Below the pieces are notes generated by a model. The model was not told where the DNA came from and searched no databases. It was given only the letters and a program-made list of their open reading frames with translations. Source: Jacaranda mimosifolia (lineage: Eukaryota > Streptophyta > Magnoliopsida > Lamiales > Bignoniaceae). From it: a stretch of 64,000 bases of DNA. The DNA lies in NCBI GenBank assembly GCA_018894105.1, contig CM032121.1:30976230-31040229 (forward strand). The letters are read 5' to 3'. This document shows positions 13,976 through 25,504 of the stretch, piece after piece (the first letter of the stretch is position 1; each line of letters starts with the position of its first letter). Both the position numbers and the translations under genes were made by a program.

Positions 13976-14168
13976 GGAAACAAAATTGCATTGCCATCCA
14001 AATTCATTAAATAAATTTATACACATGTATAAAATAAGAATATATGAAACAATGAGAAATGAGAAATAGTGATAAATTTATATATGTATAAAATGAGAAA
14101 TATATGATAAGTCTTCTTTAAATTTTATTGAAATTTATATATATGTATATATATACTATATATGTATA

Positions 14169-14838
14169 TGATTAGGGTTTTATTTGCTGGATCTGGGTCA
14201 AAGTACTGGATTTAATGAGACTCGACTTGGCTGGTCGGGATTCTTGTTTAGGTGGGATAAATCCTGCAATCACAGTAAACGTTAGGCTAGTCGAGGAGCC
14301 CTCGACTTAGGCCCTCCAACGCTCAAGTCAGTAATGATCGACCAGAAATATCGAGCACCGGAGTAAGGGCTTTGAGTATATGTCAGTGCGTACCTCAAAA
14401 AGGCTGGAGCTAGGGTATTTATATCCTTCTCCCTTCGGGGAATTGTCTGAGATGCCCCTGGTACACCCAGGGGCCCTTACCCTTATGCCAGGGGTGACTA
14501 GTCATTTCCCCTATCTATACATTTCCAGATGACTGCCCTTCCAGGTTTTAAGGACATGATGGTACACTGTAGCCACGCCTGTTGTGTTAGGCGGTGAGGG
14601 GATGGCATGCGCCATTAATGTGGAGGCGGCGCCCGTCAGTGCATTCAATGCGATGGCAGAGTACTGTACTGTCTCGACCTCACTGGTCGACAAAGTCAAC
14701 CTTACGCCGTTCTATGCATGGGGCACCATCATGCGAGTGGTCGATTATGCATATGGGCCACGGGTGCCAGATTGGGCCTAATGTCGCGCCTCTGGGCCAA
14801 CTTGGTTTGGGCCCAGGTATTTGGGCCATCCCATATCA
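14169..14838 (-). repeat. Tat-1 3' LTR
   Basis: It begins TGATTAGGG and ends CCCATATCA on the plus strand and pairs with 24094-24777 along its whole length. The outer flank is GTATA. Compared with the partner it lacks a 10-bp repeat next to GGTCGATTATGCATATGG. Confidence 0.93.
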
Positions 14839-14839
14839 T

Positions 14840-14856
14840 GAGTCCCCCCACTTTGC
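14840..14856 (-). other. Polypurine tract of Tat-1
   Basis: On the minus strand the bases just before the 3' LTR are CAAAGTGGGGGGACTCA. A G-rich purine run directly abutting the LTR primes plus-strand DNA synthesis in LTR retrotransposons. Confidence 0.7.
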
Positions 14857-15042
14857 GAGGCTGAACGAAGATTCGACGAAAAGCGTTGGGAAGTAGCGGG
14901 CAGTAGTAATAATCGACCAGGGTTTTTCAAAAATCAACTAGGGATTGGCGCATTTATTAAGCTGTTACACCGTGGTGCGCGTGGGGCGGCGTGGCGGTTA
15001 CAAGCATTATTACAGGTGCTTGGTTTCCCACGCTAGCTCTCA

Positions 15043-15050
15043 TATAAATA
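15043..15050 (+). promoter_or_regulatory. TATA box of the antisense ORF
   Basis: TATAAATA lies in a CTCATATAAATACC context about 160 bp before the first in-frame ATG of the antisense ORF, outside the LTR. It sits where the promoter of a separately transcribed antisense ORF would be. There is no expression evidence. Confidence 0.5.
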
Positions 15051-15210
15051 CCTGTGGTCAAACTAACCATTTTTACTTTTACCGCATTAGCTTTTGGTCA
15101 AGCGCTTGTCCAAACATCATCGCTTTCAAGATTTTCTGCTTTTAGTTCTTCCGTTCAGTAAGTGCTCCTTCACTCATACTTTCTGTCCTTCAGTTTCTTC
15201 TTTGAAAATC

Positions 15211-17688
15211 ATGCTGGGCTTATACAGTTCTGAGGGTAGTCAAGGGGAGGATAGTGAGGCCACCCAATATGATAGGCCTAGATATGCTACTGGTCAGTCC
15301 AATGAGTCGTCGAGTGACGATTCCAGTTCCAGTAGCTCGAGTAGCAACCGCGAGGGGGAAGAAGATGGGCCGAGCCAGATTCCCCCATCGCGGGGTCAAC
15401 TTTTCACACCAAACCATTACAGTGAAATTATATCCACCGTTAACCCTAGCGACTTGAGACGTCTTAGGGAGTTATACCATATCCCTACTGAATATCAACT
15501 TCTAACCCCCGAGCCGCCTAGTCGAATGCATCGTCCTCCTGCAGGCTGCATAACTGTCTTCGATGACGCTTTTAGATGTGGTCCTAGATTCCCCTTGAGT
15601 GATAGCATGGTTAGCCTGCTCAGGGGTCTTCAAGTGTGTATAACACAACTTCTACCCGACTGCTTCTCCACTATTTGTAGTTTTATTGTTTTAATGCATC
15701 TGTTTAATCAGCTTGCTAGTTTTGAAAAATTTTCCAACCTTTTTCACCTACCCATGTCTCGCAAGTCGGGTAGTGCCGATGAGTTGGGCTTCTATTATTT
15801 AACCGCTCGACCATGGCATAAATTCCTCGTAGCCCCTGTTTCTTCATATGAGCAAGAATGGAAAAAATGGTACTTGTTTGTTCGAGTGGCGGGGGGTTTC
15901 AATATTCCACGGGGCTGGTGGATGGGGCATGTCAACATGCTGGGAAACCTAACCCCGACCTGGCCAAACACCTTTGTTCGGGATCTGGTCGAATTTGGTC
16001 AAATGGAGGCCTCAGTTTTTATCGAGAAGAGATACTAAGTGTTGGCTGGATTATTGTCGGCTCTGTTAGATTTGCCTGCGAATGACTAGCTAAGTAGACA
16101 GTGTTTCTTGTAATTTTGTTGCTTTTTCATTGTTGTTATGGTTCTTGATTGTTGTTAATTTGCTGCTCGACAGATCGCGCAGGTATCATGAACAGGTCGA
16201 GGGCAGAGACTTTGTCAAGAGCAGAGAGAAATAAACAGTGACGATAGGGTCCAGCTCGTCGAGAAACCGCTGCCATCGAGGAGCCACGCCCGGAGGTCAC
16301 GGCGCCAACTCCTTTTCCGACTCTATCACCTGGTCGACAGCTGGCGACCATAGGCGATAGCCCCGCGGGTCGGGGTAAGCGAGCCATGGTGGAGCAGGGA
16401 GGGCCTGCTCCGAAGAAAGCTGCTGCCAGCAAGGGAAAAGGTAAAGTAGCAAGGTCGGGGCCGCCGATCGGGAATGATCTTTTTGGGGACCGAGGGGATG
16501 AGATACTGTTCAACTTACCTAAATTCCCCTCTCTTCGATTTAGGGCAAAGCTGAGTTCTGTTGTGCATAATTCCTTGTGTATGAATACTGCGGGGCCTAC
16601 CGGGGTCGCTCCTCTGAAGGTCTTATTGGCAGGTCAGTTCATGGCTGACCAGAGGAGGATCGTGGGACTGAGCCAGGACGCGGCTCTTCGAGAGTTGGCT
16701 TATCATGCCAACATGGTAGAATTTCCTACTCTTACTTTTGTATCATTACATTTTGGTCAAGTATCTGATAGCTTTTGTCTTTCAAGTCGGGCAACTGGGA
16801 TACAACTTTTACCGGCGGTCGGAGCTGGCCCTAGCTGATCGGGAGCAGCTGGAGGCTGGAGGGGACACGGAGACTCTGAAGGCTCAGTTCAAGTCTTCGC
16901 AGATGAGGGTCGATGAGCTGGAGAGGCAGGTCGGCCAGCTAACTAAGGACCTCGAGCAGAAGCATGAGCAGGTGATCCTAGCGGTCAAGGAGAGGACCAA
17001 AATAGATGGGCAGATGAAAAATCTGCAGTTGGACATACAGGTCAGTTACGATTCCGGTCAATCTGCAGCCTGGAATGTAGGTTTAGCGGAAGCTCGAGCT
17101 GAGTTCAACCAAATATTGCCGCTGCTACGCCGGAAGACTGTGCAACAATTCATGGTAAGTGCTGCCTTTCAGGATGCCAGTGTCGTTCTTGCTCTCGACG
17201 ACACCCGAAACTCGTTCAAGAAAGCCATCAAGCAGTTGCAGTTTTTGGGCTACAGCGTTCGACCTGAGGACCGGTTGCACATAAGCCATTTGTTCGATGA
17301 GCAGCTGTGGCCCTACCCCTAGGAAGAGGGCAATGCCGAGGGACCAGTCGTTGAGGTTGTAGGGGAGGAGGGCGCACTGGAGGTCGAACTGATTGAAGAG
17401 GAAAGAAGGCGAGTTGAAGTCGAGAAGAAGCTGAAGGCTGTTGCCAAGGAGTTTGAGTTTGCCGGCGATCTTGCTTTCAAGGTGTTAGAAGGAATAGCCG
17501 ATGCCGCTACATATTTCCCAATTCCTGAACGGTAATTCTTGCAAGATGTTGCCAGCCCTTCTCGACCCGCAACTGCCGTAACTGCTGCTGTGCCCGTTTC
17601 CATGGCTTTGCCTGAGCCTGCGCGTATTGCTGCTCCAGCTGCCGATAAGGGCGGTCTTGATGCAGAGCAGGTCGCCAGCTCTAGCTAG
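15211..17688 (+). pseudogene. Antisense ORF (aORF) of Tat-1, putative gypsy-type transposon domain protein
   Basis: This lies antisense to gag-pol. The start is set at the ATG of 15211 (MLGLYSSEG). A Ser/Glu-rich head is followed by a domain with PNHYSEI, LRRLRELYHIP, then FPLSDSMVSLL and EQEWKKWYLFVR, to about 16020. This is the pattern of the plant 'putative gypsy type transposon' family (Pfam PF04195). A likely intron with GT...AG ends runs from about 16095 to 16169, followed by a basic segment near 16386-16715. Another probable intron is at about 16716-16788. A coiled-coil stretch rich in Glu, Gln and Leu (16830-17050) and a C-terminal part ending near 17688 follow. It is damaged: a frameshift at about 16015-16050, TAG at 16087 where Trp is expected, TAG at 17320 and TAA at 17533. 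The family's function is unknown. Exon limits are guesses. Confidence 0.75.
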
Positions 17689-17736
17689 GCTTGATCCTTT
17701 ATTTTTATTGTGTTTTTGTTTTTTGTTAAGGGAATG

Positions 17737-17792
17737 TATATGCCTCGATGAGGCCTTTGAACGATGTATGATTTTATGCCTCGATGAGGCTT
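17737..17792. repeat. Duplicated short palindrome after the antisense ORF
   Basis: TATGCCTCGATGAGGCyTTT occurs twice, at about 17738 and 17775. GCCTCgaTGAGGC can fold back on itself. It follows the end of the antisense ORF closely, so it may mark its 3' untranslated region. Confidence 0.6.
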
Positions 17793-18073
17793 TTGGAAGT
17801 CGATGAATGATGATTATTTTTATTGATCCAGATTCGATGATGATTACTCTTGCTTTTGTTGCTTGATAGGAATCAACTGCAGTGTTTATTATTCTGCGTA
17901 TTGGAATCTTTGGGCAAATGCTCTCGAGTGGGTCAAGTAGCATTCATTCATGGTCTTCGCCGAATAAATGCTATACTTTGCAAAATTCATTCTTGGCTCA
18001 TGTTGTGCAGATTGTAATTAACTCGTTAGCATAATAGCTAGTCTTTAGGTTTTAAATAATCTTAACGACGTTG

Positions 18074-18462
18074 GGGGTCGACTGTTTCGATTCGGCTTAC
18101 AGGCCGCGACTCGTCGGCGTAAAGCGTTTGTCTTCAACTGCAGGGTCGACTACTTGGTTTCGGCTCATAGGCCTCAACTTGGTGGCGCAAGCCCTATTTT
18201 GCCGACTACGGGGTATACTGCTTGGTCTCGGCGCATAGGCCTCAACTTGGCGGCGTAACGTATGTTTTGTTGACTACGGGGTCGACTGCTTGGTCTCGGC
18301 GCATAGGCTTCGACTTGGCATTACGATCTCGGCTCATAGGCCTCAACTTGGTGGCCTAAAGCCTGTTTCATCGACTACGGGGTCGACTGCTTGGTCTCGG
18401 TACATAGGCCTCGACTTGGCGGCGTAAAGCCTGTTTCGTCGACTACGGGGTCGACTGTTTGG
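18074..18462. repeat. 67-68 bp minisatellite in the Tat-1 3' untranslated region
   Basis: Units start with GGGGTCGACTGCTTGGTCTC and contain GCATAGGCCTCaACTTGGCG. Starts are near 18074, 18143, 18210, 18278, 18379 and 18447. One partial unit of about 33 bp lies between the fourth and fifth. The array lies between the end of pol and the end of the antisense ORF. The 3' untranslated region of Tat-lineage elements is known to be hypervariable and to generate tandem repeats. Confidence 0.9.
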
Positions 18463-18504
18463 AGGATATCTGTTTGTTTCATAAAGTTTAATCATGCGAT
18501 AATC

Positions 18505-19335
18505 TTATTTCAGTGGAGAGATACAAAAGGGTCGAGGTAGTTCACAGCCTGATGCATCGGCTAGTCGGTAGGCATTATTTTTTGACACTTTAACTACTGA
18601 GTAAGGTTCCTCCCATTTTGGGTCAAGTTTTCCCACATTTTTTGACACTTCCACTTTCTTCAGAACGAGGTCGCCAACTTTGGAAATCCGCGGTTGTACT
18701 GTCTTGTTATAGCATTCTGCTATTTTTGATCGATATCGCTGCATTTTGTTATAGGCTGCATGGCGCTGCTCGTCTACAGTGACTAGATCCAGAGCCCTCT
18801 CCGATACATTTGCGATCGGGTTATAGTGGATCACCCGAGCTGTATGCTGAATCAGTTCGGACGGGATTATTGCCTTGGACCCGTAGACTAGGCTATACAG
18901 GCTGCGACCCATGGCTGTTCGAGGTGTCGTTCTGTAAGCCCAAAGCACCCCTGGGAGGTCGTCTGCCCAACTGGCTCCCGTCCCTACTATTCGAGTCTTG
19001 AGGTGGTCCAAAATAGTTCTATTTGTAACCTCGATCTGGCCATTAGACTGGGGGTTTCCCACCGACCTGAAGTGTTGAGCGATTCCCAAAGTCTCACACC
19101 ACTTCCTCGTGTTCTTACTTTGAAATTGAGTGCTATTATCCGAGATTAAGACCTTAGGCAACCCAAATCGACAGATTATATTTTTCCAAATAAAACTTTT
19201 AATGGCTGCATCGGTGATCTTCGGGACCGCTTCAGCTTCTACCCATTTAGTGAAGTACTCGACCGCCACTATAATAAACTTACGTTAGCCTGAAGTCTTC
19301 GGGAGAGATCCCACTATGTCAATCCCCTACTGGTC
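18505..19335 (-). pseudogene. Tat-1 integrase core and C-terminal part
   Basis: This is a retroviral-type integrase core of a gypsy element, which would join element DNA to the chromosome. The frame runs open from 19269 to 18505. Visible motifs are AVEYFTKWVEAE (the first acidic position, with Glu where Asp is usual), ISDNSTQFQS (second Asp, with Ser for the usual Gly) and NPQSNGQIEVTNR (the Glu). Then come WAYRTTPRTA and a C-terminal segment with VGDLVLKKV and WEEPYSVVKV. Upstream, the frame linking it to the zinc-binding part is broken by stops at about 19288, 19331 and 19342. Each of the first two fits a single transition in a Gln or Trp codon. It follows the RNase H/H2C2 fragment directly and belongs to the same pol. 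Confidence 0.9.
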
Positions 19336-19341
19336 GAATGG

Positions 19342-20403
19342 CTAGGTGATCTGAACGTTGATCATCGATGTGGCTAGTTGGTGTTGGATGTTCGAGTGGA
19401 TCTTGCAGGACGGGCATTTTCTAGCGAAGTCAACTGAATCCTGCAATAAAGTTGGCCAAAAATAACCGTAACGGACAACCTTGTGTGCTAAAGATCGACC
19501 GTCGGAATGTTTGCCGCAGATGCCGGTATGTATCTCCTGCATGACTTTGTTGGCCTCATCGAGTTCTAAACACCTCAATGGAGGTCCTGATATCGACCTC
19601 CTATAAAGCTGTCCATGCTCATCTAGCGCAAACTTGGCTGCCAGCCCTCTGAGTCTGTGGGCCTCCCTATCGTCGATGGGCAGGGTTCCTTGCCTCAAGT
19701 AAAGTTTGATTGGCTCTTGCCAAGAGACAATTGCCTCTTCAACACATCCGACGAGGCACTGATTGGTGGCATCGACACAAAGTTTGTCGGCTGCCATAAA
19801 TGTTATAGTCCTTTCTCTGGTACCCTTCGCCGAGCTGGCAAGCTTCGAGAGCGAGTCTGCTCGTTCGTTCTCTAACTGGGGGATTTGGCTCAGGGTCAAG
19901 CTCTTAAACAACCGTTGCAGTAGTTTTACCTCAGACAAGTATTGGATTTTATGCTCTTTCGCCTCGAAGTTGCCTTCGACCTGTTCTGCGACAAGTTGAG
20001 AATCAGTGAATAGTGCAAGCTGCTCGATTCCGCGAGTTGTGGCCATACACATTCCTGTAATAAGGGCCTCATATTCTGCTTCATTATTGCTGACCGGGAA
20101 GTCGAGTTTTATTGCGAAATCATACTCCTTAGCAAGCGGGGAATGAAGGGATACACATATCCCGCCTCCTGACGTGGTTGCTGATCCATCCACATATAAG
20201 GTCCATACGGAGATGATGTCAGCATTTTGCGTAGGTAGGTTGAGTCTTTCAATGATGAAGTCGGCCAAGACTTGTGCTTTTATGGCAGTCCATGGTTGAA
20301 ATGTGATGTCGAATTCCCCGAGCTCGATAGCCCATTTAGTGAGTCGACCTGAAGTGTCGGGCTTCGACAAAACTTGCTTTAACGGTTGATTCGTTAGCAC
20401 CAC
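19342..20403 (-). pseudogene. Tat-1 RNase H and integrase zinc-binding domain
   Basis: This is an open frame of 353 codons. It begins within the tail of the RT domain (LSKPDTSGRLTKWAIELGEF). RNase H follows, with WTLYVDGSAT (Asp), NNEAEYEALITG (Glu), LFTDSQLVAEQ (Asp) and ERADSLSKLAS (Asp), so the acidic catalytic set looks intact. The integrase H2C2 zinc domain comes next: EIHTGICGKHSDG supplies the His pair and CPSCK the Cys pair. RNase H removes the RNA template, and the zinc domain supports integrase assembly. The fragment is separated from RT by stops near 20400-20420 and 20755-20882, so no full polyprotein can be made. Confidence 0.92.
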
Positions 20404-20879
20404 GATCGCATGGGACTAAAAGTAGGGCCAAAGCTTTCTGGCTGACGTGACAAGGGCTAGAGTGAACTTTTCGATCTCCAAGTAATTATGGTCAGGTCCA
20501 TGCAAGACCTTGCTGCAATAATACACCGGACGGGGGGTCCCTTCTCTTGTCGATGTTAACACTGACTGATCGAGGCCGATGACACTGCTATGTGGAGCTG
20601 TAAAACTTCTCCCAGGTCGGGTTTGGTGAGTATGGGCGGCGAAGACAAGTATTGCTTGAGCTCTACCAAAGCTTGATCACAATGTTGATCCCACTGGAAA
20701 CTATATTTCTTGGCATTTCTAAGGATTTTGAAGAAATGTAGGCTCTTATCGGCTAGTCAAGCTATGAATCTGCCCAGGGCTATAACCTTGCCGACCAAAC
20801 GTTGGACTTCTCAAATTGTGCGAGGTGGGGCGATGTCCAGAACTGCTTGGATCTTCTGCGGATTGGCCTCGATCCCTCT

Positions 20880-22244
20880 TTAACTGACCATATACTCGAG
20901 GAATTTGCCCCAGCGAACACCGAAGGTACACTTGCTAGGGTTGAGCTTCATGCCAAAAGCCTTTAATATGGAAAAGGTGTGGCTGAGGTCGACCAGCTGG
21001 TCCTCGGCCTTCTTAGTTTTTACAATCATGTCGTCGGCATAAACCTCCATTGATTTCCCGATCTCATTTTTGAACATGAAATTTACCAGTCTTTGGTACG
21101 TTGCACCTGTATTTTTGAGTCCAAAAGGTATGACTAAAAAATAGAATACACCGTTGGGGATGACGAATGAGGTTTTGTCCCTGTCCTCTGGTGCCATAAA
21201 TATTTGGTAATAGCCTTGGAAGGCATCCATCATACTGAGCAGTTCGTATCCAGCAGTAGAATCAACTAATAAATCTATACGAGGCAAGGGGTAAGGATCC
21301 TTCGGGCAAGCTTTATTTAAGTCGGTGAAATCATTACACATCCTCCATTTTCCCTCATTTTTCGGGACAAGTACAACATTACAAAGCCAAGAAGGGTACT
21401 GGATTTTTACAATATATCCTGCCTCTAAGAGCTTGGTAACTTCCTCCTCGATGATCTTCGACCTCTCTACGTTGAAAGTTCTTGTCTTCTGCCTTACGGA
21501 CTTGTGAGTTGGGTCCACGTTCAGTTGATGGACAATGATGTTGGGGTCGATGCCCTGGAGATCTGTAGCTTTCCATGCAAAAATAATAATATTGCGTCGG
21601 AGAGAATCGACCATAAGGCATTCCAGTCGACCCCCCAGATCACTCCTGATCCTGGTGGTTTTTTCGGGGTTCCTGGGTTCGAGCTCTATTATTTTGAACT
21701 CACCGACAGGCTCGACCCTGGGGTCTTCCAACTTTCTTTTCTTTGATGAAGGTCCCTCCTCGGGTTGCGCTACTGGGGCGTCCCCCGAGGGCTTCAATTC
21801 AGGTCGTTTCTTCTGCTCGCTGGAGTCGACTGAAATGGTGTAACAGCGCCAAGCATCCTTGAGGTTACATAAGAGTTCTCCAACTTTGGCTGGTGTCGGG
21901 AACTTTATCTTCATGTGGTAAGTGGAGATAATGGCTCTGAAGTCATTGAGAGCTGGTTGACCCACGATGACATTGTATGCAAATGGGGTGTCGACCACTA
22001 GATAGTTGATCATCAATGTTCGGTTGCGGGGGCCTTGCCCAAATGTAGTGGAAAGATTGATGGATCCTTCAGGGATGATCTCGGATCCACCAAATCTGAC
22101 CAAGGATGTTCTGACCGCATCAAACTTCAGTTTCCCCAATTTTATTCTGTTCAAGGTGGACAAAAACATGATATTCACTGAGCTTTCATTATCGACTAGT
22201 ACCTTTATGACCTCGAAATTTGCAATCTCCAAGGTTACTACCAT
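20880..22244 (-). pseudogene. Tat-1 aspartic protease and reverse transcriptase
   Basis: This is a 454-codon open frame. The protease region near the start reads IKVLVDNESSVNIMF, where the active-site turn should be Asp-(Asn/Thr/Ser)-Gly. The Gly is replaced by Glu, which should abolish activity. It continues with FGGSEIIPEGSI and AYNVIVGQPALN, as usual for the lineage. RT follows: KWRMCNDFTDLNKACPKD, SMMDAFQGYYQI (first catalytic Asp), FVIPNGVFYFLVIPFGLKN and EVYADDMIVKT with the YADD pair intact. The frame ends at a TAA near 20880, where related proteins continue with RGIEANP; this fits a Gln codon changed by one transition. Two more stops follow before the RNase H fragment. Expected product: the enzyme that copies the element RNA into DNA. 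Confidence 0.93.
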
Positions 22245-22447
22245 GGGGCATCTATATTTCTTTCAACTCTCCTGTTCTCCGTATGGTCAAGGTCTAAGTC
22301 GCTGAAGGAGATTGGTTCAGTGCTGGTTGATAGCTAAAAAACTGTCTCGACCTTAAATGGTTTGGTCGAGTCAAGCTGTCTTTGAGTTTGTTTCCTCGCA
22401 TTGCGGGAATCTCCTCCGGTGGGGCCTACCGCGATCATGTCAATGAC

Positions 22448-24049
22448 TCATCGAATGGGTGGGTCGGGTTGTTGGGCGGTCCTTTTTCCTTTTTCTTCCC
22501 TCCTTGGGCTGATCGATCTTTCTCTACGGGGAGTCCGATCGATCCCACCCTCTTCTCGCCTAGCATACTCCTCGACAAACTTTGTCAAATGGCCCTGTCT
22601 GATCAATCTTTCGATCTCATCTTTCAAATTGAAGCACTCTTCCGTGTCATGGCCTTTCTGTCTATGGAAATAACAGTATTTCTTTGATTTTTTCATGGCT
22701 TCAATTTCTGTGATTTTCCTGGTCTTCTTGAGCAGGTTTTCATGTTGTATGGCGAACATCACCTCTTTCCTCAGGAGGTTGAGTGGAGTGTAGTTGTTGA
22801 AGCGTTTTATTGGGGAACGGCGCCCCTCTCTGACCTGACGGTCATCTTTCTCTTTGTTTTTCTTTCTGTCAACTTCCAGGCTACCATATTTCAACTTGTT
22901 CATCTCCTCCTGGGTCATGTACCTCTCCGCGAGTTTGAGAAGCTCTTCCATTGACCTGGGCTGCTCATGCACCAGCGTGTTTACACATTCCTTATTTTTC
23001 AGGCCCAAGAAAAGCACGTCTATCAAGAACTCAATCCTCGGCTTGTCGATCTTCAAAACCTCTGTGTTAAATCTGGTGAAAAAGTCACGCAGGGACTCCC
23101 CCTCATTTTGTTTCCCGGTGTGCAAGTGGGTATGGGGGAGTTTAGCTTTCCTCCTGCTCGCAAATTGGTGTAAAAACTTATCACACAACTGATCATAAGA
23201 AAAAACAGACGTCGGTTCCAGCTTTACAAACCAATCAACGGCTACTCCCTGAAACGTGGTCACCAGCATCTTTGCATGGATGTACTCATTGTGCCCATGC
23301 AGCTGCATCATGTGCTCAAACTGCAACAGGTGTTCATTCGGATTCGTTGAGCCATCGTACCTCTGCAGTCCAGTCAGGATCTTAGCATCGATGGTGATAC
23401 GCTCGCCAATGATCTCCTAAACAAATGGTGAGTCTCTTTCCCTTCGGAACCTTTGTAACCCATCTGGATGAAGGGTTTTGTCCACGTTCCTCTTTGAGAT
23501 CTCCTCCAAGCGCCTGTTCAGCTGCTGCACTTGATGGGATACCTGCTCTCATTCCCATTGGTCCGCCTAGGACAAATTTCTACCCGGCCTGCATCTAGAG
23601 CGTTCGACCCTATCGCGCTGCGGGGCTCGAAGGGGTCAAGCGTCATGATCAACAGAGTCTGCCACCTCTTCCCGCTATGGGTGGCGGGCCATTTCTCTAG
23701 GAAAACATCCTGGGCTTGGTTCTCTTCTCGACTGGGGCCTTCGCGACTCTGGTAGCTAGGATTGCTCCTCAGGCCGCGCCCTTTCCGGGGCCGCAGGTTA
23801 GGGGGTTGCATTGACCGCCGGCTCCGGTTGCACAGCGTGTCTATTCAACGTAGCTGAGAGTTGGGCCAAAATCTGCGCTGAAATTTGCTCACTAATGAGC
23901 TACATTAACTGAGGCATCGTTAACGTTACCACGGGCTCAGGCTGGGCGCTGGATCCCTAGGCATTTGGTTTAGGGTTCTGTCGAAGGAGAGGAGAGTTGG
24001 ACCTTCTATTTTCTTCTCTCCCAGAGGGGGCTCGCCTCGTGTTTACCAT
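22448..24049 (-). pseudogene. Tat-1 gag
   Basis: This is the structural capsid/nucleocapsid protein of the retrotransposon particle. The probable start is the ATG at 24049 (MVNTRRAPSG), about 45 bp inside the 5' LTR. The N-terminal third is broken by several stops and at least one frameshift. From 23326 the frame is open for 292 codons. It holds the gag core, with FQGVAVDWFVKLEP and LHTGKQNEGESLRDFFTRFN, and ends with a zinc-knuckle-like motif, YCYFHRQKGHDTEECFNLKD, before a basic tail. The stop at 22448 precedes protease by about 200 bp of further frame disruption. Confidence 0.88.
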
Positions 24050-24074
24050 TTTTTGATAGAGGATTCAAAGGGTT

Positions 24075-24093
24075 TCCAACAGGTGACGCCAAA
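24075..24093 (-). other. Primer-binding site of Tat-1
   Basis: On the minus strand the bases following the 5' LTR are TTTGGCGTCACCTGTTGGA. From memory, many plant Tat/gypsy elements carry TTTGGCGCCGTCTGTGGGA at this place, and this copy differs at a few positions. The matching tRNA was not checked. Confidence 0.6.
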
Positions 24094-24777
24094 TGATGAG
24101 GGTTCGATTTGCTGGACTTGGATCAAAGTACTGGATTTAATGAGACTCGACCTGGCTGGTCGGGATTCTTGTTTAGGTGGGATGAATCCTACAATCACAG
24201 TAAACGTTAGGCTAGCCGAGGAACCTTCGGCTCAGGCCCTCCGACGCTCAAGTCAGTAATGATCAACCAGAAATATCGAGCAACAGAGTAAGGCCTTTGA
24301 GTATATGTCAGTGCGTACCTCAAAAAAGCTAGAGCGAGGGGATTTATATCCTTCTCCCTTTGGGGAATTGTCTGAGATGCCCCTAGTACACTCGGGGGCC
24401 CTTACCCTTGTGTCAGGGGTGACTAGTCATTTCCCCTACGGGTACATTTCCAGATGACTGCCTTTCCAGGTTTTAAGGATATGATATTACACTGTAGCCG
24501 CGTTTGTTGTGTCAGGCGGTGAGGGGATGGCATGCGCCATTAATGCGGAGGCGTGCCACCCCCGTCAGTGCATTCAATGCGGTGGCAGAGTACTGTACTG
24601 TCTCGACCTCGCTGGTCGACAAAGTCAACCTTACGCCGTTCTATGCATGGGGCACCATCAGGCGAGTGGTCGATTGAGGTCGATTATGCATATGGGCCAT
24701 GGGTGCCAGATTGGGCCTGGTGCCACGCCTCTGGGCCAACTTGATTTGGGCCTAGGTATTTGGGCCACCCCATATCA
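24094..24777 (-). repeat. Tat-1 5' LTR
   Basis: It begins TGATGAGGG and ends CCCATATCA on the plus strand and is followed by GTATA. It is the full-length partner of 14169-14838. Confidence 0.93.
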
Positions 24778-24782
24778 GTATA

Positions 24783-25500
24783 TAAGTATGAGAAATTAGA
24801 AATAATGATAAATTTACACATGTATAAAATGAGAAATAAATGATGAATCTTTTTTAAATTTTATTGAAATTTATATATATGTGTGTCTATACATACTATA
24901 TATGTATATAAATATGAATAAAAATTATATTATATATATTTTTATAAATATTAAATATTATTTAATTCAAAATGAATAAATATAAAAAATAGATTAAAAT
25001 AAAAGCAATTTAAATTTTATTGATAAATTTATGTATATATATGTGTATATATATATATGAATAAGTATAAATAGAAAAAATAGGTATATATGTATGAATA
25101 ATTAGAAAGATAAAAATAAAAATAAATGAATACATAAAAAAGGAAAACATATAAAAATAAAACTATATATGCACATACATGCAAAATTGCAATTTTTGTC
25201 TTGTAACTTTACCCCATTTAGTTGTTGGTCCTATAAATTGCATAATTGCAATTTTAGTCTTATAAATATAAAAGAAAAATCAATTTTAGTCTTTTTTTCA
25301 CTGGAACCAGTGAAAGTTGCAGGAAAAGCTGACATGACTCGCTAGACGCATGCCTATTTGGAGTTTTTGCCTTGTTGGCAGCTGACGTGATTTGATTAAT
25401 TAAAAAAATAACAAAAATGCCAAATATATATATAATAAAAAGTATATGATATATATATTTATATATACATACATATTCATATACATTATATATATGCCCT
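24783..25500. other. AT-rich CACTA-1 segment with TA-rich runs
   Basis: This continues the repeat interrupted by Tat-1 (AATGATAAATTTA, GTATAAAATGAGAAAT and similar strings, to about 25180). Text of the form TTGCAATTTTAGTCTTATAAA then follows (25243-25270), and TA microsatellites near 25420-25500. No gene seen. Confidence 0.6.
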
Positions 25501-25504
25501 CTCC

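Larger units (their letters stand above)
14169..24777 (-). mobile_element. Tat-1, nearly complete Tat-lineage Ty3/gypsy LTR retrotransposon
   Basis: This is a 10.6-kb element with two LTRs and an exact 5-bp target duplication, GTATA (14164-14168 and 24778-24782). Reading on the minus strand, the order is 5' LTR, primer-binding site, gag, protease, reverse transcriptase, RNase H, integrase, a tandem-repeat 3' untranslated region, a polypurine tract and the 3' LTR. Between the 3' untranslated region and the 3' LTR an additional ORF runs antisense, on the plus strand. That layout is known for the plant Tat lineage (Retand, Grande and RIRE2 types). By hand I count about 55 substitutions, mostly transitions, plus a 4-bp and a 10-bp indel between the LTRs, roughly 8% divergence. 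Multiple stop codons mean it is not autonomous. It inserted into an AT-rich repeat inside CACTA-1. Confidence 0.92.

Noticed and set aside
14511..14896. Frames inside the Tat-1 LTRs (and 24509-24799)
   Set aside because: They lie within LTR sequence, differ between the two LTRs by frameshifting indels, and have no domain.
19657..22687. Plus-strand frames across Tat-1 gag-pol
   Set aside because: They are shadows of the minus-strand pol and gag. None matches the antisense-ORF family, which lies at 15211-17688.
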